A DNA stretch of 13,251 bases from JACKHA01 sp041401985 (GTDB taxonomy: Bacteria > Planctomycetota > Phycisphaerae > Phycisphaerales > UBA1924), in contig JAWKTE010000034.1 of the NCBI GenBank assembly GCA_041401985.1, positions 1 to 13,251 of the forward strand, in the 5' to 3' direction. Position 1 is the first letter of the stretch. Each line of letters opens with the position of its first letter. Under the pieces are notes generated by a model. That model was not told where the DNA came from, ran no database searches, and saw only the letters and a list, made by a program, of their open reading frames with translations. This document shows positions 7,696 through 12,326 of the stretch, piece by piece. The position numbers and the translations under genes are program-made.

Positions 7696-8328
7696 ATGAG
7701 GTGTCGATTGCCACTAGATCTTCAGCGATTCTGCGAACTTCGTCCGCGACTGTACCACCTGACCGCGCGAGAAAACGCGGCATCGATTCAGAACGAACGA
7801 GCTATTCGATGCGCGGCCTACCAACTCGAGGCGGCTCGAGTTGGTGGCCTGATCCGCAACCGTCGACGGGAAGGGCTCTGGGTCGACGTAGAGGGTAGGC
7901 CAGTCCACCTCCGTGATCAGCGGCCGTTGCACGCCGGGAACGTCTTGCTCGCGGCCCGCTGGACGTTTGGCGACCTTGTCGAACAATTGAATCGCCACGT
8001 CTTCTTTTGGCCGGGTGATCGCGACGCGCCTATCGGGTATGGCGTCCGGCACTTTCAGCGCTATGCCGCCGAGGATGCTCGTGTCTTGGTGTTGGACACT
8101 CGGCAGGTATTCGAGGCGAATCGCGACCCGGGCCCGCGATTCTGTAGGTTCAACTCCGGATCGCCCAGGTGTTCGAAAGGTGTGGGCTCGCCGCGTGGTC
8201 CCGACACGTTCCTGGACGCGGAGTCCTGGCGGTACCGGCCGAGTGACGTTGTCGAAGTGGTGTTTCCAGGAATCGCTCGTCTCGTCCGCTGCGCGGTCGA
8301 CGTGCGACCGGTGAGTGCGTTCGCATAG
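7696..8328 (+). CDS. Putative ADP-ribosyltransferase toxin (DUF7002/DarT-related)
   Basis: A 210-residue protein without signal peptide or membrane segment. The N-terminus holds RLYHLTARENAASIQNERAI (19-37), the His-containing first strand and helix typical of DarT-like and other small ADP-ribosyltransferase folds. Further motifs are LRDQRPL (72-78), LNRHVFFWPG (98-107), RFNSGSPR (151-158), RGPDTF (167-172) and PSDVVEVVFPG (182-192), where Glu187 could be the catalytic acid. The pattern matches a family I recall as DUF7002. Such enzymes transfer ADP-ribose from NAD+ to protein or nucleic acid; the target here is unknown. ATG 7696 has GGAG 11 nt upstream, a weak site. The divergent macro-domain gene, a potential eraser, supports a toxin reading. 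Family membership is moderately sure, activity is inferred. Confidence 0.7.
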   Translation: MRCRLPLDLQRFCELRPRLYHLTARENAASIQNERAIRCAAYQLEAARVGGLIRNRRREGLWVDVEGRPVHLRDQRPLHAGNVLLAARWTFGDLVEQLNRHVFFWPGDRDAPIGYGVRHFQRYAAEDARVLVLDTRQVFEANRDPGPRFCRFNSGSPRCSKGVGSPRGPDTFLDAESWRYRPSDVVEVVFPGIARLVRCAVDVRPVSAFA

Positions 8329-8421
8329 GCGGCGACCGTATGCAGGGCGTATCCGACCCCCGTCGATAGCTTCGTGCCGCGGCGGAACGAGTCATTCACC
8401 CTTACCGCCCGAATCGCCCCG

Positions 8422-8527
8422 AGAGACGCGGCAGGCGGACTCCGTCGGATCGACCAAAGGGCGTACAGCGCTCCGGATACGAACGCCCAGTACTGGTCGA
8501 TAACCGCCGCACAATCAACGACTTCCC
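8422..8527. repeat. Copy A of a ~106-bp diverged direct repeat
   Basis: This segment aligns without gaps to 8714-8819, offset by 292 bp. By hand I count about 78 identical bases of 106. Best-kept blocks are AGAGAC, CGACCAAAG.GCGTAC, GGATACGAAC and CAACGACTTCCC. Nothing in either copy was recognised as a known element. Confidence 0.7.
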
Positions 8528-8713
8528 GTGGTCGACGTGGTGGCCGATCGACTGAAGCCGCGGTCTGCCCGGCGACCGTCGGGAGACCCGCACGACGGAG
8601 CTCGCTAGCCTCGCCTGTCGACGTAAGCGGCGACGTCCCATCGATTCGGGGTCCGGGCGAGAGGGTGCCCAACGCCGGACGTGGCGGCGATCTTTATCGC
8701 GACGCTCGCCTAC

Positions 8714-8819
8714 AGAGACCCGTTGGGCGGTTGCCGTCCGAGCGACCAAAGCGCGTACTCGGAGCGGGATACGAACCCTCGGTACGGGTTGGAAACCCCC
8801 GAGAAACCAACGACTTCCC
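8714..8819. repeat. Copy B of a ~106-bp diverged direct repeat
   Basis: Partner of the copy at 8422-8527, lying about 40 bp from the 3' end of tRNA-Ser. Its GGGATACGAACCCTCGG resembles, on the + strand, the T-arm region of the adjacent tRNA (GGGATTCGAACCCACGG), but a full cloverleaf cannot be drawn, so it is not called a tRNA. Confidence 0.7.
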
Positions 8820-8859
8820 AACGGTCTCTTGGACCGAACGGGAGAGTCTCTGGGGCAAG

Positions 8860-8946
8860 CGGAGAGGGTGGGATTCGAACCCACGGATGAGCAAGCCCAT
8901 CACTGGTTTTCGAGACCAGCCCTTTCAACCACTCAGGCACCTCTCC
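8860..8946 (-). tRNA. tRNA-Ser (CGA anticodon, reads UCG)
   Basis: The minus strand folds as an 87-nt class II tRNA: acceptor GGAGAGG pairs with CCTCTCC, the discriminator is G (usual for serine), the anticodon stem CTGGT/ACCAG encloses loop CTCGAAA (anticodon CGA, complement at 8910-8912), a long variable arm is present, and the T-arm is GTGGG TTCGAAT CCCAC. No CCA is encoded. The 3' end faces the low-GC island, the usual geometry for integration at a tRNA 3' end. Confidence 0.96.
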
Positions 8947-9038
8947 GTGGTGGTGGGGGGATGGTATGGCGGGGAGGTGGTGCGGGCGAGGGGGTCTCGG
9001 GCGGTATGGAGCCGGGAGGCGGCGGGCGGTGCGGGCGG

Positions 9039-9070
9039 GTGCGCGGGGCGGGCAAGTGCGCGGGGCGGGC
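9039..9070. repeat. Two 15-bp direct repeats upstream of bioY
   Basis: GTGCGCGGGGCGGGC occurs at 9039-9053 and again at 9056-9070, separated by AA, in a very G-rich tract just before the probable bioY -10 element. It could be a regulator-binding repeat or a G-quadruplex former, or simply a product of local slippage. Confidence 0.6.
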
Positions 9071-9075
9071 GGTTC

Positions 9076-9081
9076 TACGAT
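9076..9081 (+). promoter_or_regulatory. Possible -10 element of bioY
   Basis: TACGAT lies 30 nt before the bioY start codon. The same TACGAT hexamer sits at the right distance before tRNA-Gly (9860-9865), which supports its use as a -10 element here. No convincing -35 box was seen. Confidence 0.4.
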
Positions 9082-9111
9082 GGGGGCTTGGCGGTTGAGC
9101 GAGCCATCCCG

Positions 9112-9687
9112 ATGCCGCGGCTCGGCGTTTCGGCGCGGGTGAACCCCGAGGTCCGGGCGCTCTTTGAAGTCGGGCTGTTCACGCTGCTGACGTCTTTCGC
9201 GGCCCAGATCGCGGTGCCGTTGCCGCCGGACGGGGTGCCGATGACGTTGCACACGCTGGTGGTGCTGTTGGCGGCGCTGCGGCTTGGGCCGCGGCTTGGT
9301 GCAATGAGCATGGTGTTTTACCTGGCGGTGGGGCTGGCGGGTGCGCCGGTGTTCTCGCGCGGGTCGGCGGGGCTTGGCGTGATGTTGGGGCAGACGGGCG
9401 GGTACATCGTCGGGTTTGTGCTGTGCCAGCCGGTTGTGCACTGGATCGCGGTGCGGCGGGACGGATCGGTGCGTGGGTGGCTGGCACTGGTGGCGGCGAT
9501 GACGGCGGCGCACGCGGTTGTGTTTGCGGTGGGTGTGCCGTGGCTTGGGGTGGTGCGGGGCTTCGGGGCGTGGCGCGCGATCGAAGGGGGGCTGCTGCCC
9601 TTTGTGCCGGGGACGATCGTGAAGACGGTGCTTGCGGTGCTGATCGGGCTGTGGGTGGCGCCGCTGTCGGTGCGGCGGATGTGGTGA
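9112..9687 (+). CDS. bioY: Biotin transporter BioY (ECF-type S component)
   Basis: A 191-residue polytopic membrane protein, the usual BioY length. After a short polar N-terminus come about six hydrophobic segments. Family motifs are visible: PPDGVPMTLHTLVVLLAALRLGPRLG (the first-loop signature ending in LGPRLGA), VFYLAVGLAGAPVFS and GQTGGYIVGFVL. BioY binds biotin in the cytoplasmic membrane and imports it, alone or with the ECF ATPase and EcfT parts; none of those, and no biotin-synthesis gene, lies nearby. ATG 9112 fits the family N-terminus but lacks an obvious Shine-Dalgarno sequence; an in-frame TTG at 9089 is an alternative. A TACGAT -10-like hexamer precedes it. The gene probably belongs to the core chromosome between the two tRNA loci. 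Confidence 0.9.
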   Translation: MPRLGVSARVNPEVRALFEVGLFTLLTSFAAQIAVPLPPDGVPMTLHTLVVLLAALRLGPRLGAMSMVFYLAVGLAGAPVFSRGSAGLGVMLGQTGGYIVGFVLCQPVVHWIAVRRDGSVRGWLALVAAMTAAHAVVFAVGVPWLGVVRGFGAWRAIEGGLLPFVPGTIVKTVLAVLIGLWVAPLSVRRMW

Positions 9688-9751
9688 GGTTTGGGGGATG
9701 CGGGGCGAGGTCGGGATCGGCGGATCGTTGCGAGCCGTATTTGGAGCGGAG

Positions 9752-9790
9752 TGTGGCGTCGGGGTGTGACGTCGGGGAGTGACGTCGGCG
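9752..9790. repeat. Three tandem 13-bp repeats between bioY and tRNA-Gly
   Basis: Units TGTGGCGTCGGGG (9752-9764), TGTGACGTCGGGG (9765-9777) and AGTGACGTCGGCG (9778-9790) are head to tail. The shared core is GTGACGTCGG. Function unknown; possible binding-site array or slippage product. Confidence 0.6.
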
Positions 9791-9859
9791 TGGTCGGCGG
9801 TGCGGACGGATGCGTGAGGCAGGTCGCGGGGCGCATCGGTCGGGTCCGTGGCGCGGGCG

Positions 9860-9865
9860 TACGAT
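9860..9865 (+). promoter_or_regulatory. Probable -10 element of tRNA-Gly
   Basis: TACGAT ends 10 nt before the first base of the tRNA, placing transcription start close to the mature 5' end. No clear -35 hexamer is visible at 16-18 nt upstream. Confidence 0.45.
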
Positions 9866-9875
9866 GCGGTCGTTC

Positions 9876-9947
9876 GCGGGCGTAACTCAGTGGTAGAGTG
9901 ACAGCCTTCCAAGCTGTACGTCGTGGGTTCGAATCCCATCGCCCGCT
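9876..9947 (+). tRNA. tRNA-Gly (TCC anticodon, reads GGA)
   Basis: A 72-nt cloverleaf: acceptor GCGGGCG pairs with CGCCCGC, discriminator T, D-arm ACTCAGTGGTAGAGT, anticodon stem ACAGC/GCTGT with loop CTTCCAA (TCC at 9908-9910), and T-arm GTGGG TTCGAAT CCCAT. No CCA is encoded. A truncated tyrosine-integrase gene begins about 110 bp downstream, suggesting that this tRNA is or was an integration site. Confidence 0.97.
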
Positions 9948-10016
9948 GTCTCGGAAGTCCAGCTGAACGCGTGACTTACGCGTACCCGCCGGTGGTCGGC
10001 GGTGCAGCTCAGAGGC

Positions 10017-10046
10017 GCCAAAATGTGGTAGCTACCACATTTTGGC
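10017..10046. promoter_or_regulatory. 30-bp perfect palindrome upstream of the integrase fragment
   Basis: GCCAAAATGTGGTAG (10017-10031) is followed at once by its exact reverse complement (10032-10046). The centre is GTAGCTAC. It ends 13 nt before the GTG start of the integrase fragment, so it would overlap its promoter or leader. Candidates are an operator for a dimeric regulator, a recombination-related site or a cruciform; with no loop or U-tract it is a poor terminator. Confidence 0.75.
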
Positions 10047-10059
10047 CCGGAGATGCACC

Positions 10060-10425
10060 GTGGCCAAGCAGAAGATCCCTTCGTACCGACTCCACAAGGC
10101 CTGGGGCCTGGCCGTCGTCCGGCTCGACGGCAAGGACATCTACCTCGGTAAGCACGGCTCGCCCGAGAGCCGGGCCGAGTACAACCGCGTCATCGCCGAG
10201 TGGCTCACCAGCCGCCGGGCGGCCCTGCTGGCCGAGCCGGGTTCGGGCCCGCCTCCCGACCTGACCGTGGCCGAGCTGGTCGACGGGTTCTTCGAGTGGG
10301 CCGACGGGTACTACGTCAAGAACGGGCGGCCGACCAGCGAGATCAACGCGCTCAACGACGCGGTCCGGCCGCTCGTGAAGTTGTACGGGCTGACGAGGGC
10401 CGCCGACTTCGGGCCGCTGGCGCTC
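10060..10425 (+). pseudogene. Tyrosine site-specific integrase, N-terminal fragment
   Basis: About 122 residues from GTG 10060 (GGAGA lies 6 nt upstream) match the N-terminus of a tyrosine integrase: KIPSYRLHKAWGLAVVRLDG, DIYLGKHGSPESRAEYNRVI, then the SAM-like core-binding part beginning LTVAELVDGFFEWADGYYVK and ending AADFGPLAL. The match stops at about 10425; the frame stays open to 10866, but that part is antisense to another reading frame and has no integrase features. The catalytic domain with its Arg...His-x-x-Arg...Tyr residues is absent, so it cannot recombine DNA. The fragment begins ~110 bp after tRNA-Gly and is the scar of an integrative element whose remaining part was deleted or replaced. 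Confidence 0.8.
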
Positions 10426-11042
10426 AACCCGCTCCGAAGCAGGCCAGGGAACTCGAGCACGAGCAACCCCTCGTCGGCCTGCACGGCGATGTGGGGGAAC
10501 AACGACCGAGATACGCGGGACCGCGGGGCGTCTTCTCCGCCGGACAAGATTTGGTCGAGCTCGTTGACGACCATACCCAGGAAGCCGGGTCGGAACCCTG
10601 GCTCACCGGCCACAAGCTCGCTCGCCCGCGGTTCAACGGGCCACCCGGCGGCGTGGATCGCGGTGCCCGCCGACCTGACGAAGCCCGCGCCGGCCTCGGA
10701 CGACAGGAATTCCTTCGCGAACGAGGTGCCTCGGAATGCCCGATCGATGAGCGTGCGCAGCTCCCAAGAGGTCAACCGGGCGATGTTCTCCAGGCCTTCG
10801 TCCTTTGCGATCTGGTACAGCAGCCGAGCGAACCGCGGAACGAGGTGCGTCGGCACACCCGCGTGAAGCCTGACTGGCCCGACGAACTGCCACGTGAAAT
10901 CTGGAATTGGCCCGGCCCATGTCTGGATCGCGCGCCTGATGGACGGGCCCACTTGCTCGTGCCAGCGCTGCTGGGGTCTGTCGGAAAAGCCCAGACCCGC
11001 CATGAACGGTTCGACAAGCCCCTGTGTGCAAACATGGTCCAA
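10311..11042 (-). CDS. Hypothetical protein, probably a decayed gene
   Basis: A 243-codon frame from TTG 11042. I do not recognise a family. Visible are FTWQFVGPVRLHAGVPTHLV, PRFARLLYQIAKDEGLENIA and TSWELRTLIDRAFRG, the look of a real soluble protein rather than noise. Two oddities argue for decay. First, the frame continues in phase upstream past a single TGA (11061-11063) and neither TTG 11042 nor ATG 11003 has a ribosome-binding site. Second, beyond about 10426 its last ~38 codons are simply the antisense of the integrase fragment, so its true C-terminus is gone or displaced at that junction. No catalytic motif was found. Confidence 0.4.
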   Translation of the reverse strand: MDHVCTQGLVEPFMAGLGFSDRPQQRWHEQVGPSIRRAIQTWAGPIPDFTWQFVGPVRLHAGVPTHLVPRFARLLYQIAKDEGLENIARLTSWELRTLIDRAFRGTSFAKEFLSSEAGAGFVRSAGTAIHAAGWPVEPRASELVAGEPGFRPGFLGMVVNELDQILSGGEDAPRSRVSRSLFPHIAVQADEGLLVLEFPGLLRSGLSASGPKSAALVSPYNFTSGRTASLSALISLVGRPFLT

Positions 11043-11060
11043 GCAGAACTCGACGGCCGC

Positions 11061-11234
11061 TCAAGCGGCCGCGAGCGACACGCCATCTCCCCAGGGCATG
11101 GCGGCGCGAAGCTCGAGCATGAGCTGAGGGAGGGTCACCCCTTCCGGGAGCGGAACCTCGCACAGATACTCGCACTCTCGTTGGCGAGTACACAGCTCAC
11201 TGACGACAAGTTCACATGCCCCGCGACTCGACAA
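11061..11234 (-). CDS. Small hypothetical frame (57 residues), possibly the 5' part of a split gene
   Basis: From TTG 11234, with AGGGAG 7 nt upstream, the frame gives a 57-residue product containing ECEYLCEVPLPEGVTLPQLM and ending DGVSLAAA. It is in the same frame as the next minus-strand frame, separated only by the TGA at 11061-11063. It may be a small gene, or the N-terminus of a gene broken by a nonsense change. It overlaps the end of the 67-codon frame by 23 nt. Low third-position A/T supports coding. No family recognised. Confidence 0.3.
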   Translation of the reverse strand: MSSRGACELVVSELCTRQRECEYLCEVPLPEGVTLPQLMLELRAAMPWGDGVSLAAA

Positions 11235-11415
11235 TGACAGGCTCCCTGCTCGAATCGGACAGGTACGGACGCCCGATGCCCGACAGTGCGTTCATGTCTC
11301 GACTCCGTTCAACCGCCAGTCGTGGCCCGGCGAACTCGAGGTCGGGGCGAGCCGAGTATACCGACGTTCGTCCGAGCGACGGTACTTCGAAAGTGAGCCA
11401 CGGGCGCCAACTCAC
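11212..11415 (-). CDS. Small hypothetical frame
   Basis: A 67-codon frame from GTG 11415; an internal ATG at 11295 has GGAG 7 nt upstream and would give only 27 residues. Third-position GC is high, as in neighbouring genes, but no motif is recognised and the GTG lacks a ribosome-binding site. It follows the 112-codon frame by 13 nt on the same strand. It may be part of a degraded minus-strand operon. Confidence 0.22.
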   Translation of the reverse strand: MSWRPWLTFEVPSLGRTSVYSARPDLEFAGPRLAVERSRDMNALSGIGRPYLSDSSREPVIVESRGM

Positions 11416-11428
11416 ACCGGTTGCATGG

Positions 11429-11767
11429 TTATGGGGTGCTCCGCGAGTCGGCGGGGCGGAGCCGATCGAGAACGCGCTCCATCGCGGGCGTCCGGTTCGT
11501 GAGCACGAACTGCCCGATGAACGTGTTTTCGTATGTGCGGCCTACGCCAGGGTGAAACAGCTGACAAGGGTCAGCGTCGCTGATGAAGAAGAGCTGAGCG
11601 CCCGTTTGGTTCGCATCGTCGAAGCCTCGCCGGAGCGCCTGACTGCGCACAGACTTCGACGAAGTCGGTGCTTCTGGGAGACGGATCGTGGTCCGCGGCG
11701 TCGACCCCACAACGCCCTTGACAACCCGCCCTCCATCCGCCATACTTGTGGCGGTTCCCCATGGCAC
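11429..11767 (-). CDS. Hypothetical protein fragment
   Basis: A 112-codon frame; ATG 11743 is an alternative start to ATG 11767. The segment from about residue 40 on looks like genuine protein: RRGFDDANQTGAQLFFISDA, then DPCQLFHPGVGRTYENTFIG and MERVLDRLRPAD. Third-position GC is higher in this frame than in the overlapping + strand frame. I do not recognise the family. Its 5' end overlaps the promoter of the BlaI-type repressor gene on the other strand, so the real gene may have lost its start. Confidence 0.35.
   Translation of the reverse strand: MPWGTATSMADGGRVVKGVVGSTPRTTIRLPEAPTSSKSVRSQALRRGFDDANQTGAQLFFISDADPCQLFHPGVGRTYENTFIGQFVLTNRTPAMERVLDRLRPADSRSTP
11718..11746 (+). promoter_or_regulatory. 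Sigma70-type promoter of the BlaI-family repressor gene
   Basis: TTGACA at 11718-11723 and CATACT at 11741-11746 are separated by 17 bp. The -35 box is perfect and the -10 box matches 4 of 6. Transcription would start near 11753, about 29 nt before the start codon. Confidence 0.7.
11737..11754. promoter_or_regulatory. Inverted repeat overlapping the -10 box, probable autoregulatory operator
   Basis: CCGCCA (11737-11742) and TGGCGG (11749-11754) are exact inverted copies around TACTTG, covering the -10 box and start site. BlaI/MecI proteins bind dyad operators at their own promoters, so this is a likely repressor site, though the sequence differs from the staphylococcal TACTACA/TGTAGTA operator. 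Confidence 0.5.
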
Positions 11768-11781
11768 GCCCGGGAGGCCCC

Positions 11782-12174
11782 ATGTCCCCCGTCCACGACT
11801 ACGAGCTAAGCCCGCGGGAGCGGCAGATCATGGACGCGGTCTACCGCCTGGGCGTAGCGACCGTGGCCGAGGCCACCGCGGCCATCGACGACCCGCCGAC
11901 CGAGACGGCCGTGCGCACCATGCTGGGCAATCTGGTGAGGCGGGGCATGCTGCGCAAGGAGTTCGACGGGCGGGCCGCGGTGTACCGCCCGGTCCAGGCC
12001 CGCCAGAAGGCCGGCAAGACGGCCCTGCGCCGGGTGCTCGACACGTTCTTCGGCGGCTCGCTGCTCTCGGCGGTCTCGGTGCACCTGTCGCAGCAGCGGG
12101 CCGGCATGCCGCGGAAGGAGCTCGAGGAGCTGCGTGGGCTGATCGACAAGGAGCTGCGGGAGCGCGGGCCGTGA
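11782..12174 (+). CDS. BlaI/MecI/CopY-family transcriptional repressor
   Basis: A 130-residue winged-helix repressor, typical length 120-140. The N-terminus ELSPRERQIMDAVYRLGVAT and the recognition region TETAVRTMLGNLVRRGMLRK, followed by the wing around FDGRAAVYRP, fit the family well. The C-terminal half (LRRVLDTFFGGSLLSAVSVHL and KELEELRGLIDKEL) is the dimerisation region. In the family, dimers hold promoters shut until a membrane M56 peptidase cleaves or triggers cleavage of the repressor. ATG 11782 is chosen for GGGAGG 4 nt upstream; ATG 11761 would add seven unconserved residues. An M56 gene begins 152 bp downstream on the same strand. A good promoter with an overlapping inverted repeat suggests autorepression. 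Confidence 0.93.
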   Translation: MSPVHDYELSPRERQIMDAVYRLGVATVAEATAAIDDPPTETAVRTMLGNLVRRGMLRKEFDGRAAVYRPVQARQKAGKTALRRVLDTFFGGSLLSAVSVHLSQQRAGMPRKELEELRGLIDKELRERGP

Positions 12175-12255
12175 GCGGAGCAGATCGAGAACGTGGCGCT
12201 CGCCGCGATCGTGGCGGTTGTGCGGCTGCGGTGGTGAGATGACGCGGGCAGTCGG

Positions 12256-12284
12256 GCGGGGGACTCGAAGGAGGGTTCCCCCGC
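12256..12284 (+). promoter_or_regulatory. Stem-loop in the repressor-peptidase spacer
   Basis: GCGGGGGA (12256-12263) pairs with TCCCCCGC (12277-12284) around a 13-nt loop containing GAAGGAGG. The 13-nt stretch around this Shine-Dalgarno-like sequence recurs at 12310-12322 before the peptidase start. No U-tract follows, so a terminator is unlikely; an RNA element tuning the second gene is possible. Confidence 0.25.
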
Positions 12285-12326
12285 TCAGCCCCGCCGACGT
12301 GCCGGGCGGAGTCGAAGGAGGGCGTG

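Larger units (their letters stand above)
8329..8859. other. 530-bp stretch without a convincing gene, containing a duplicated segment
   Basis: Between the ADP-ribosyltransferase-like gene and the 3' end of tRNA-Ser I see no frame with a recognisable product. Several frames stay open on the minus strand, but their products are Arg/Ser/Pro-rich and look like by-products of composition. The stretch contains two copies of a diverged ~106-bp sequence, listed separately. It may be decayed DNA at the edge of the island. Confidence 0.5.

Noticed and set aside
8727..8819. Possible second tRNA-Ser or pseudo-tRNA in repeat copy B
   Set aside because: Only a T-arm-like block matches; the acceptor arm does not pair and no anticodon arm can be placed.
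8374..9111. A long in-frame upstream extension of bioY crossing the tRNA-Ser region
   Set aside because: It would translate through the tRNA gene and gives peptides such as WDSNPRMSKP that are known artefacts of reading tRNAs. BioY homologues start near 9112.
8710..9939. A 409-codon minus-strand frame through bioY and both tRNAs
   Set aside because: His/Pro/Arg-rich artefact that reads across tRNA-Ser and tRNA-Gly; no recognisable protein.
11216..11809. A 197-codon + strand frame overlapping the BlaI-type gene start
   Set aside because: Lower third-position GC than the opposing minus-strand frame, no recognisable motif, and it overlaps the promoter and start of the repressor gene.
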